From CALUTH01 sp964452495 (GTDB taxonomy: Bacteria > Cyanobacteriota > Vampirovibrionia > Gastranaerophilales > Gastranaerophilaceae), in assembly GCA_964452495.1 (NCBI GenBank), contig CAYVMC010000016.1, positions 1-44,290 of the forward strand: a stretch of DNA of 44,290 nucleotides, read 5' to 3'. Shown in pieces: positions 36,186 through 43,733 of the stretch. How positions within the stretch are numbered: the first letter of the stretch is position 1; each line of letters starts with the position of its first letter. The notes beneath the pieces are model-generated. The model saw only the letters and a list, made by a program, of their open reading frames with translations. It ran no database searches and was not told the origin of the DNA. A program made the position numbers and the translations under genes.

Positions 36186-36717
36186 GAATATCTATTATCT
36201 CATTTAGCTTAGAAACATTTTTTTCGTACTTATTTTTAAATTTATCCCAAAAAATATTTTCTGTCCACATAATAAGGGCGCTTTCATTATTATCCTGATA
36301 ATACCCTTTTCGCACACCAAACGATTGAAATCCATACTTTTCATACATTGATATTGCAGGTATATTACTTTCCCGAACTTCTAATGTAAGATACTTTACT
36401 TTTTTTTCATAACAATCGTCAAGAATTGTTTTTAAAAGAGACTCTCCTATGTGCTGTCTTTTAAATTCAGGAGATACAGCAATAGTAGTAATATGCGCTT
36501 CATCAATGATACACCAGTAACCTGCAAAGCCTGCGAGTGTACTATCCTCCGTTCTTACTACATAATATTGCGCAAGTTTATTCTGCAACTCACTATAAAA
36601 AGAATCTTTTGACCAGTGATGAGTACCGTAAGCCTTTTGAGCAACTTCATCAACTTCATCGATATCCTCTTTTTCAAGTGGTCGTATAATAATTTTGGGT
36701 TTGTTTTCTACGGACAT
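36178..36717 (-). CDS. GNAT N-acetyltransferase, RimI-like
   Basis: 179 residues from the ATG at 36717. The acetyl-CoA site reads AVSPEFKRQHIGESLL and the C-terminal motif NIPAISMYEKYGFQSFGVRKGYY, as in RimI, which acetylates the N-terminus of ribosomal protein S18; in relatives it may act on other proteins. A TTG four codons upstream (36729) is also in frame, but GGGAAAG lies 5 nt before the ATG at 36717, so that start is preferred. It overlaps the gene before it by 10 nt and the BioY-like gene after it by 8 nt. Confidence 0.85.
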   Translation of the reverse strand: MSVENKPKIIIRPLEKEDIDEVDEVAQKAYGTHHWSKDSFYSELQNKLAQYYVVRTEDSTLAGFAGYWCIIDEAHITTIAVSPEFKRQHIGESLLKTILDDCYEKKVKYLTLEVRESNIPAISMYEKYGFQSFGVRKGYYQDNNESALIMWTENIFWDKFKNKYEKNVSKLNEIIDIHD

Positions 36718-36983
36718 ATACTTTCCCAATCAATATCATCTTCCGTTTCTTCCCCTGGTTCTATAATATGGTCCCCATCCTCCAGCATAAGTGTCAACAT
36801 TAGTTTTAACTGGGTCTTATAATTTTCAAGAGCTTTTTCCCGAGACTTTGCACAAAAAGTAAAACTCGGAATTTCTTTAATTTCTACATAGTAATAAGGA
36901 TTACCATTAAAATCCAAATCCGTACCTTCTATCAAGGTCCAATCAAGGTTCATATAGTAATCTAAATTTTTTTCTTGTTCCAT
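36708..36983 (-). CDS. Small HicB-like / DUF1902-like protein
   Basis: 91 residues from the ATG at 36983 (a GTG at 36989 is also in frame). The segment YYYVEIKEIPSFTF followed by SREKALENYKTQLKLML resembles the partial RNase-H-like fold of HicB antitoxins, but there is no C-terminal DNA-binding domain and no HicA gene beside it. The C-terminal third is strongly acidic. The ribosome-binding GTAGGG overlaps the stop codon of the GerMN gene. Its position inside an envelope operon argues against a classic toxin-antitoxin role. Confidence 0.55.
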   Translation of the reverse strand: MEQEKNLDYYMNLDWTLIEGTDLDFNGNPYYYVEIKEIPSFTFCAKSREKALENYKTQLKLMLTLMLEDGDHIIEPGEETEDDIDWESICP

Positions 36984-36990
36984 ATTCACC

Positions 36991-37524
36991 CTACAATGAA
37001 TTTTTAGTCAACGGCTGGGTAATCATTATTCCTTCACCGCCAAAAACTTCTGTCTGAACACCATTAATAAAAAGATATGTCGGCTTATCTGTATTTAATT
37101 CTACTGTCTCAATAATCTGATTTAATTTTTTATAAATACTTTCCGTGCCGCCGCTTGTATTAAATGCCGGTGTTAAATCTATTATATTCTTATCATTCTC
37201 CTGTATAATTGCTATAACCTTTGTATCGACAGGGATTTCCGAATACGTCTTAAACATCCTTTGAATGTTCGACGGACCTTCTATCAACTTTCTTATTGCG
37301 TATTCAAATTTGGTTTGTTTTGTTCCGTCCTCATAATTATATTTAATAATCTTATTCTCTCCATTTTGGGAAAGAAAACAAACAGAAACACCGTTTTTAA
37401 TTAAGGATGGGAAAAACTCATAACGATTTACCCATACAAATACACTCATCGCACAAAGTACAAATAAAATTACTAGTGATATTATAATTAATATTTGACT
37501 ATCTTTTTGCTTTTTTCTTCTCAT
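36991..37524 (-). CDS. GerMN-domain membrane-anchored protein
   Basis: 177 residues with a cationic start (MRRKKQKD) and one membrane helix (about 11-32), so the rest lies outside the inner membrane. The GerMN domain (about 45-170) has AIRKLIEGPS, EIPVDTKVIAI, IDLTPAF and NGVQTEVFGGEG. Such domains occur in spore-germination GerM and in non-sporulating cyanobacteria, where they are thought to act at the envelope. The ATG overlaps the DUF2993 stop (ATGA) with AAGGA upstream, so translation is coupled. Confidence 0.85.
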   Translation of the reverse strand: MRRKKQKDSQILIIISLVILFVLCAMSVFVWVNRYEFFPSLIKNGVSVCFLSQNGENKIIKYNYEDGTKQTKFEYAIRKLIEGPSNIQRMFKTYSEIPVDTKVIAIIQENDKNIIDLTPAFNTSGGTESIYKKLNQIIETVELNTDKPTYLFINGVQTEVFGGEGIMITQPLTKNSL

Positions 37525-38321
37525 TTTTTATCCTTATATAATTTAATAATACCAGATATCTGAATTTTGTCATCTATAATATTTACAGATTTAACTATTG
37601 CACTAATTTTTGCATCATCAAGCTCTTTTATAACAAAATTTATCGGGTTTAATATATCCATATACTTAATAATTTTGCGCCAAACTCCCGTATTAACCAG
37701 CCTATTCAATTTAATATCATTAAAGCCGGTTTTATTTTCCTGAGGAGATATACCAGTTGAAAAACTGACAGTAAATGAAATTCCTGTTAAATCTGATACT
37801 ATAAATAATTTAACATGTAACCTGTTATTTTGACTATAAATGTTTGTACTATGAATTCTCAAAAAAGGAGCAAGTTTTTTATTAACACGGTTAAGTTCAG
37901 TTTTATACTTTTCAGATGAGAGAATAATATTAATATCCTCATTCGTAATTTCTGCAGTATATCTAGCCGTAATATCACTAATTAACCTGATATTACTTAA
38001 ATCACTCAAATCAATGCGATTATTTTCCGTAACTGTTTCCACATATACTCTTGAAATACTTATGCCGTCTATATTAATATTTTTCCCCTCAAATACAGCA
38101 CTTTTAAATACACCATTTATCAAAGCTTTTGTACCGTAAGAAGTTAATTTTATTTTAATACGCCCGCCAACATTTTTTCTTATCACACGTGCAAGGGTAT
38201 ATTCTAATATTCTGGTTTGAATAAAATTAAACGGACCTTGAACTCCTAAATCATTATTTCCGGCAGATACAACCCCAGTAAATAAAAACAGGATAATTAA
38301 TATACTAAAAACTTTTTTCAT
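37521..38321 (-). CDS. DUF2993 (LmeA-like) exported protein
   Basis: 266 residues with a signal peptide (MKKVFSILIILFLFTGVVSA). The rest is mostly beta-strands in the pattern of DUF2993 proteins, common in cyanobacteria and related to mycobacterial LmeA, which binds phospholipids: a start with an amphipathic helix (ILEYTLARVIRKN), then ISRVYVETV and later HVKLFIVSDLTGISF. It is the first gene of the five-gene minus-strand operon. The ATG lies 6 nt after an extended -10 (TGATATAAT), so the operon mRNA may be leaderless. Confidence 0.75.
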   Translation of the reverse strand: MKKVFSILIILFLFTGVVSAGNNDLGVQGPFNFIQTRILEYTLARVIRKNVGGRIKIKLTSYGTKALINGVFKSAVFEGKNINIDGISISRVYVETVTENNRIDLSDLSNIRLISDITARYTAEITNEDINIILSSEKYKTELNRVNKKLAPFLRIHSTNIYSQNNRLHVKLFIVSDLTGISFTVSFSTGISPQENKTGFNDIKLNRLVNTGVWRKIIKYMDILNPINFVIKELDDAKISAIVKSVNIIDDKIQISGIIKLYKDKK

Positions 38322-38327
38322 ATTTGA

Positions 38328-38336
38328 ATTATATCA
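38328..38336 (-). promoter_or_regulatory. Extended -10 of a probable leaderless promoter for the DUF2993 operon
   Basis: Minus strand TGA-TATAAT-TCAAAT-ATG. It starts only about 20 nt after the terminator of the preceding SLH gene, which supports an independent transcription unit. Confidence 0.6.
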
Positions 38337-38354
38337 CTAAGAGAAAACATGAAT

Positions 38355-38386
38355 ACAAAAAAGAGAGGATTAAAAAATCCTCTCTT
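38355..38386 (-). terminator. Terminator after the SLH protein gene
   Basis: Minus strand AAGAGAGGATT-TTTT-AATCCTCTCTT followed by a TTTTTTG tail; perfect 11-bp arms. Confidence 0.9.
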
Positions 38387-38411
38387 CCATAAAACTATAA
38401 ATCACTAATTT

Positions 38412-39830
38412 TTAGAATATAATTGTCAATTCTTCATCAGGATTTAAACTTGAATTATTAGAACGACTTGGAACGATACAATAAACTATATCATCACAAA
38501 GTTCATAAACTACACCAAATGTTCCTGATACAACAACTTTAGTTATATCAAACACACCTTTGAATATAGTTACAATACCTTGCCCGAAGCTTGCAACACC
38601 GCGACCGGGGTGTAAGCAGCAAGTTTCAACAAAAGTATTGCTCAAATTATCACCGACCTGCTCAAGCCCGTTGCCTGCAACATCAATAATTGCTCCACCT
38701 GAACGACCAACAACACCAACAACTCTGCCTGCTGCACTAAATGGAAGCCCAAGGATTCTTGCAATGATGTTCGGATTTTTAGTAATATCTGCATCAACAC
38801 CTTTAACTCTCTTCGGTAATTCTTTTACACAATCGCCATTGGTAATTGTTAAGAATTTAACTTTTACAAATCCAGGATTTTTAACCCCAGGTCTGTTAAC
38901 AGCAACAACTTTTCCCTTAACAATAGAACCGGCAGGGAAAGAAACACCATCAATAGTAGCAGTTTCTGTTGTTTTAGCCTGAAATGCATCGCCAATATTT
39001 GAATGCTTAGCACTTATTCTATCAAGCATTTTTACTTTAACAGAACCAAGAGATGCAGGGCATACATCAGCATAACCGCTGTCTTCTGTTAAAGATGCCC
39101 AATTTGCTTTTAATGCGCTTACAAGATAAGCCACCTGTTCTTTAGACAAAAATTCGTTTTCAACAACACCCTTTTGGTCAGGAATAGCTTTTAATAAGCC
39201 TGATGCAATAACTTCGTTAGTACAATCTTCTGCCCAGGTCGGAATAAATTTAACTTCAGATCCTGCATAAACAGGTGTCCCCTGTGAATGTTCAACATTA
39301 ATTAACTGCGCAACAGTCGCAAATACTTCAGCTTTTGTAATCGGTTGATCCGGTTTGAATACACCGGAAGGATACCCAATCATAATACCTTTTTCAGTAA
39401 CCCTGTAAATATAATCCTTTGCCCAGTAACCATCTGCAATATCAGAATACGGACTATAATTTTCAGGAGTTACAACATCAAGCCCTTCTGCAAGAATTGC
39501 AGCAACTTCTGAACGCATAGTAGGTGCGTTAATTTTCATTTTTCCAAGACCAGCATCCTCATGTTTTTTAGAAACTTTATTTAATACCTCTTTAGCTTTC
39601 CCGGCGATAATAACATTTTCTTTTTTACTAACTTTTAATGCAAAATTTGGTTTAATAGCCTTAGCACCGGTAACGTAAACAGAATCAGCATCTACAAGAG
39701 CCTGAGCCTGAGAACGGAAAAGTGTAGGATGAGCATAAGTTTCTACACTGGGGATTTTAGGACAAGGCCCTGCTTGAGCAATAGAAGCAACCCCCAAAAC
39801 CACAACTGCCGTAGTCAAAAATCTTTTCAT
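38412..39830 (-). CDS. SLH-domain envelope protein
   Basis: 472 residues. A signal peptide (MKRFLTTAVVVLGVASIAQA) is followed by a polar region and an SLH domain: YSDIADGYWAKDYIYRVTEK then GYPSGVFKPDQPITKAEVFA (about 121-170), with a weaker second copy (WAEDCTNEVIASGLL, LSKEQVAYLV) to about 245. After that comes a beta-rich stretch (FPAGSIVKGKVVAVNRPG, about 285-325) and Gly/Val-rich helices. In cyanobacterial relatives SLH domains tie outer-membrane proteins to peptidoglycan; here no porin barrel is evident after the domain. AGGAG precedes the ATG. A strong promoter suggests high expression. Confidence 0.85.
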   Translation of the reverse strand: MKRFLTTAVVVLGVASIAQAGPCPKIPSVETYAHPTLFRSQAQALVDADSVYVTGAKAIKPNFALKVSKKENVIIAGKAKEVLNKVSKKHEDAGLGKMKINAPTMRSEVAAILAEGLDVVTPENYSPYSDIADGYWAKDYIYRVTEKGIMIGYPSGVFKPDQPITKAEVFATVAQLINVEHSQGTPVYAGSEVKFIPTWAEDCTNEVIASGLLKAIPDQKGVVENEFLSKEQVAYLVSALKANWASLTEDSGYADVCPASLGSVKVKMLDRISAKHSNIGDAFQAKTTETATIDGVSFPAGSIVKGKVVAVNRPGVKNPGFVKVKFLTITNGDCVKELPKRVKGVDADITKNPNIIARILGLPFSAAGRVVGVVGRSGGAIIDVAGNGLEQVGDNLSNTFVETCCLHPGRGVASFGQGIVTIFKGVFDITKVVVSGTFGVVYELCDDIVYCIVPSRSNNSSLNPDEELTIIF

Positions 39831-39851
39831 ATTTCTTCTCCTATTCTATTT

Positions 39852-39878
39852 CCTATTTTTAAGCAGTTTAAAAATAGG
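39852..39878 (-). promoter_or_regulatory. Stem-loop in the SLH gene leader
   Basis: CCTATTTTTAA and TTAAAAATAGG (perfect 11-bp arms, 5-nt loop) lie in the 5' untranslated region, about 10 nt upstream of AGGAG. It could stabilise the mRNA or affect ribosome access. Confidence 0.55.
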
Positions 39879-39887
39879 TACACCGTT

Positions 39888-39916
39888 ATTATCTTGTAAT
39901 AACACCGGATTGTCAA
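39888..39916 (-). promoter_or_regulatory. Sigma-70 promoter of the SLH gene
   Basis: Minus strand TTGACA (39911-39916), 17-nt spacer, GATAAT (39888-39893). This is the best housekeeping-type promoter in the window; the expected start is near 39881, giving a leader of about 50 nt. Confidence 0.75.
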
Positions 39917-40048
39917 GTAATACCAATATATTCAGGAGTGCTTTCCCTATAAAAAATAATATTAAGCTTTGTAAATTTTTTTTTTAATAAAAACAGCAAT
40001 TTATACACCTAATATATACTTTATATATTAAATATAGGGCTATAGATT

Positions 40049-41575
40049 ATGAATGAAAAATTGTACTTGTTACAACCTAATAACAATCAAAGCATAAATC
40101 CGGAATTGGCAGATAATACGCTCAACACCATAACACAAAGCGCTCCGGATAATATTATTGTTCCTATAGTACCAGAAGATTCCGTTGATACGGATATGTC
40201 CGATAAAATTGTTAAAACTGAAACAACTAATACCCCCCGCCCAGAAAACAAAACAGAACAAAAAGAAAAAACGGGGTTATTCAAAAGAGTATGGAACACT
40301 GTAAAGAAAACCGTAAACAGTATTGCAAATGGAGCGGAGCAGCTTTACAAGCGCGGAGTCATTAAAGTTGCAGAATTGACTGACAGTGAAACCATATTAG
40401 AATACGCACACAGCATTAAAGAATTAAATGACAAAAACTTAGAACGTTTGGCAAATGCCGATGTTAAATCAAAACATCAAAATATACGCCAAAAAGCAGG
40501 TGAAATAACCGCAAAAATCAAAGATACTAAACTACAATTAGATACATCCCTAAGACACACACAAGACGGCGATGACGACGTAAGATTAGGATATGCACGC
40601 AATTTACCGGATATGCATGCTGAAAACCAGGCACCAATTGCAGGAAATATTGCGGAATACTCTGTCAGTGCAGCTCCAACACAAGAGGTTATCAACCAGA
40701 TGCCAAACTGTGCAACAGAAGAACAGGCTAATGTTGTAAATGCTACAACAAGAGGTATCGTTGCAAACAAAAATTATACAGAGGAAATAATAACCGAATT
40801 AGGTACAAACACTGCAAAACAAATTACAAATTTAGCCGAAAGTCAACAGGCGAAAGCTTACAGTGTTACAGCTAACAATATGTATAAATATGAAAAAGTC
40901 GTTGTCGAAGTACTTCATCAGGTTGCAAACATTGCATCAGAAAATGTCAGACAGGAGGTAATAGAAAAACTCCAAAACTCAGAATATGAAAATGTCAAAA
41001 ATTCATTTACTCCAGAAAATATTAAAAAAGTTCAAGAAGAATATAAATGTACACTTAATATTGAAGAAAAAACACCGGAAACAATACAAAAAACAGAAAA
41101 TAATCCTGCCGAAGCCGCAACAGAATATAAAGAAACAGGTACAGTAAAAGAAACAGAAATAATTGAAAATACTACAGAAGAAAAACAAGTTTCTGCAAAA
41201 AATACAACAAATAGTACAAACTCAAATAACAAATACTCATCAAACAAAGCCGGAAACATAACTTCATTACAGGATAAAAATACCTACAGCAATACATTAA
41301 AAGCATTTAAAGAATGCAAAAGCATCAAGGATGTTGAAGAAGTAATTAAAAATGCTTCACATGAGGATGTCAAAAAATTCTACACAAGCCTTAATGAAAA
41401 CCAGAGACTCGGATTGTTCAAAAATACACAATCACCTGATATACAACTTGCAATGCTTAAAGGAGGATTTGTTAAATATGAAGATGTACACTCAAATCTT
41501 CTTCCGGCAGTAAACAGCATTCTTGCAGTTTATACACTCAATAATGAAATAGAAAAAGCAATTCAACTTGCATAA
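40049..41575 (+). CDS. Helical Asn/Glu-rich protein, function unknown
   Basis: 508 residues with no signal peptide, membrane helix or recognised domain. Residues 1-75 are polar and disordered-looking. A basic helix (GLFKRVWNTVKKTVNSI, about 77-93) could be amphipathic. Long helical stretches, probably coiled coil, cover about 95-330. A Thr/Glu/Asn low-complexity linker runs from about 340 to 410. A compact C-terminal helical domain follows (LKAFKECKSIKDVEEVI through NNEIEKAIQLA, about 420-508). TTTGTAAA lies 80 nt upstream, as before other unknown genes. The ribosome-binding site is weak. A terminator follows at once. Confidence 0.6.
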   Translation: MNEKLYLLQPNNNQSINPELADNTLNTITQSAPDNIIVPIVPEDSVDTDMSDKIVKTETTNTPRPENKTEQKEKTGLFKRVWNTVKKTVNSIANGAEQLYKRGVIKVAELTDSETILEYAHSIKELNDKNLERLANADVKSKHQNIRQKAGEITAKIKDTKLQLDTSLRHTQDGDDDVRLGYARNLPDMHAENQAPIAGNIAEYSVSAAPTQEVINQMPNCATEEQANVVNATTRGIVANKNYTEEIITELGTNTAKQITNLAESQQAKAYSVTANNMYKYEKVVVEVLHQVANIASENVRQEVIEKLQNSEYENVKNSFTPENIKKVQEEYKCTLNIEEKTPETIQKTENNPAEAATEYKETGTVKETEIIENTTEEKQVSAKNTTNSTNSNNKYSSNKAGNITSLQDKNTYSNTLKAFKECKSIKDVEEVIKNASHEDVKKFYTSLNENQRLGLFKNTQSPDIQLAMLKGGFVKYEDVHSNLLPAVNSILAVYTLNNEIEKAIQLA

Positions 41576-41577
41576 AT

Positions 41578-41608
41578 AAAAAGGCTTACGGGTTCCGTAA
41601 GCCTTTTT
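41578..41608. terminator. Bidirectional terminator between the helical protein gene and glgP
   Basis: AAAAAGGCTTACGG-GTT-CCGTAAGCCTTTTT: a 9-bp GC-containing stem flanked by A and T runs, suited to both convergent genes. Confidence 0.9.
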
Positions 41609-41628
41609 AAATTTATAATCTCCAATTA

Positions 41629-43320
41629 CTACTTAATATTAGAGAATGTCCAAGCATCGAATGTCGGAGTTTCAGAAATACTCATTTCTTTTCTTTTTTC
41701 ACCGGCACTTGTATCATCGTGTGCTATTGGTTTATACAATCTGTTGTAGTACTCAACAACCATTCTGTCAGAATTGAAATATGCTTCAGAAGTTCTGATA
41801 GCTTGTCTCATCAACCTTGCCCATTCTTGTTTATTATTATAGTAAGTAGGAATGATTTGGTTTTCAATGATATTCATTATACATTCATGGTCTTTCCAGT
41901 GACGTTCTTCCCATGGCATCTCATCATCAAGACCTTCGTACTCAACAGTGTAGCCGTTTATGCCAGTAAATGTACCTTCAACAGCCCAACCATCATAGAT
42001 AGAAAGGTGAAGAGCGCCATTAGCGTTAGCAGACATACCGGAAGTACCTGATGCCTCAAACGGTCTTAAAGGTGTATTTAACCATACATCTGTACCTCTC
42101 TTTAACATGCCTGAAAGTTGTAACTCATATCCCGGAAGAACAACAACATTCTTTAATGAATGTGAACGGGTTAAAAGTTTATTAAACATTTCTTTACCCA
42201 TAACATCATCCGGATGGAACTTACCTGCAAATATGATTTGAACTTTATTTTCATCTAACAGTTTGCCAATTCTGTCTTTATCCATAAAGATTAACCATGC
42301 ACGTTTGTAATCAGCAAATCTTCTTGCCCAGGTGATAGTTAATACATCAGGATCAAATCTCTTACCTGCAACGTTAGCGATATACTTAAAGAGTTCTTCT
42401 TTCATCTCACGTTTTACTCTTAGTAAGTGGTCAAATGAAGAAACACCGCTCATACGTTTATCTTGCCAGTAATGGAGGTTTACAGCGTTTGTAATCGCTC
42501 TTATCGGGCATCTGCCTTCAACCCATTCCCACATTCTGTTTGCAACAAGACCGTGAAGCTGAGATACAGCGTTTGCAATACGACTCATCCTTAAAGCTGC
42601 AACTGTAAGCGAGAAGTTTTCACCGCCGAGTTCAACAGCTTGTTCTCTTGAACAGCCTGCAAAGAACCCGCCGCCTAACAGTGTATCAACCCAGTGAACT
42701 TCGTTACCTGCTGCAACAGGAGTGTGAGTTGTAAATACTGTTTTCTTTTTAACTTCATCAAGATTACCGTTATATTGTCTTAAGAGTTCAAATGCAGCAG
42801 GAAGAGCATGCCCTTCATTCATGTGAACAACATCAAAGTTGTAACCGGCTGCTTGAAGAACTCTGATACCTGCAACACCTAAAACGGTTTCCTGTGCGAT
42901 TCTAATTTTTTCGTTTCCATCATAAAGCTTGTAAGAAATGCTCTTAGCCCAATCACTATTACCATCAACATCAGTTGTTAACAAATAAACAGGGCAAGTT
43001 CCGAACAATTCCGGCGGAACGAGAAACGCTTTAACTTTAACTTTTTCGCCAAAAGAATCAACTTCAACAGTAATACCAGTATCAGTTAAAAAGTCATAAT
43101 ATTTTCTGATATAAGCAACTTCAACCTGACCGTCGTGACTAATTCTTTGGTCGTAATACCCGTATGACCATAACATTGTTACACCAACCATAGGCATTTG
43201 AAGATAACCGGCAGATAACATGTGTGAACCGGCAAGAAATCCTAAACCGCCAGAATAAGTGCTCAATGACTGATCCATTGCAATTTCCATTGAAAAATAT
43301 GCTACGTTTGGTAATGCCAT
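41629..43320 (-). CDS. glgP: Short alpha-glucan phosphorylase-like protein (GT35-like)
   Basis: 563 residues, shorter than classic phosphorylases (about 800). The N-terminus PNVAYFSMEIAMDQSLSTYSG with GGLGFLAGSH matches the short phosphorylase group that lacks the usual N-terminal extension. VHMNEGHALPAAFELL, FTTHTPVAAGNEVH and the C-terminal RPFEASGTSGM are conserved. Phosphorylases hold PLP through a Lys a few residues into this last motif (GTSGMK or GTGNMK), but here the sequence is GTSGMSANANGALHL, with Ser at that place (near 428) and no Lys nearby. Phosphorolysis may therefore be lost or the chemistry changed. AAAGG lies about 10 nt before the ATG. The gene stands alone. Confidence 0.8.
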   Translation of the reverse strand: MALPNVAYFSMEIAMDQSLSTYSGGLGFLAGSHMLSAGYLQMPMVGVTMLWSYGYYDQRISHDGQVEVAYIRKYYDFLTDTGITVEVDSFGEKVKVKAFLVPPELFGTCPVYLLTTDVDGNSDWAKSISYKLYDGNEKIRIAQETVLGVAGIRVLQAAGYNFDVVHMNEGHALPAAFELLRQYNGNLDEVKKKTVFTTHTPVAAGNEVHWVDTLLGGGFFAGCSREQAVELGGENFSLTVAALRMSRIANAVSQLHGLVANRMWEWVEGRCPIRAITNAVNLHYWQDKRMSGVSSFDHLLRVKREMKEELFKYIANVAGKRFDPDVLTITWARRFADYKRAWLIFMDKDRIGKLLDENKVQIIFAGKFHPDDVMGKEMFNKLLTRSHSLKNVVVLPGYELQLSGMLKRGTDVWLNTPLRPFEASGTSGMSANANGALHLSIYDGWAVEGTFTGINGYTVEYEGLDDEMPWEERHWKDHECIMNIIENQIIPTYYNNKQEWARLMRQAIRTSEAYFNSDRMVVEYYNRLYKPIAHDDTSAGEKRKEMSISETPTFDAWTFSNIK

Positions 43321-43695
43321 AATTTTATACCTTTACTTTCTCTACTAAACTAAACGGGATTTTTCCCGCTACATGAATATAACAGCAACAAACTATTAAA
43401 TCAAGCCTTCTTATTACGTTAAAAGGATAATTTATAAAACAAACCACCTTAAGAGTGCGAAAATATGTGGTTAGAAATATATTAAGATTTGTTAACGTAC
43501 TAATACTAAAGTAGTAATTCTTTGGAAGAAACCGGAAGGTCTTAATATTGATTAAGGGAAAATAAATCGTTATTCGCAGGCTCTTCATACTTCGAGAAAA
43601 TCATTTACCCCTGCCCTCCGAAGAAGTGATTGAGTCATTGGCAAGTGCATAAGTTTGGCTTTCAGCCAAACGACAGCTGCCCAAACCTGCATACT
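43321..43695. other. Intergenic spacer upstream of glgP
   Basis: No convincing gene. GTTTGGCT-TTC-AGCCAAAC at 43653-43671 is a perfect hairpin without a T tail on either strand. A minus-strand open frame at 43325-43588 is Phe/Ile-rich and looks like AT-rich chance sequence. Confidence 0.5.
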
Positions 43696-43721
43696 AAAAC
43701 ACCGGCGGTTTTTCCGCCGGT
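43696..43721 (-). terminator. Terminator after the YD-repeat gene
   Basis: ACCGGCGG-TTTTT-CCGCCGGT (43701-43721), followed on the minus strand by GTTTTAG; 13 nt beyond the stop of the minus-strand repeat gene. Confidence 0.8.
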
Positions 43722-43733
43722 GCCGTTTGGATT

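Noticed and set aside
43325..43588. 87-codon minus-strand open frame upstream of glgP
   Set aside because: Composition follows AT-rich DNA, there is no ribosome-binding site or domain, and it runs into the glgP leader.
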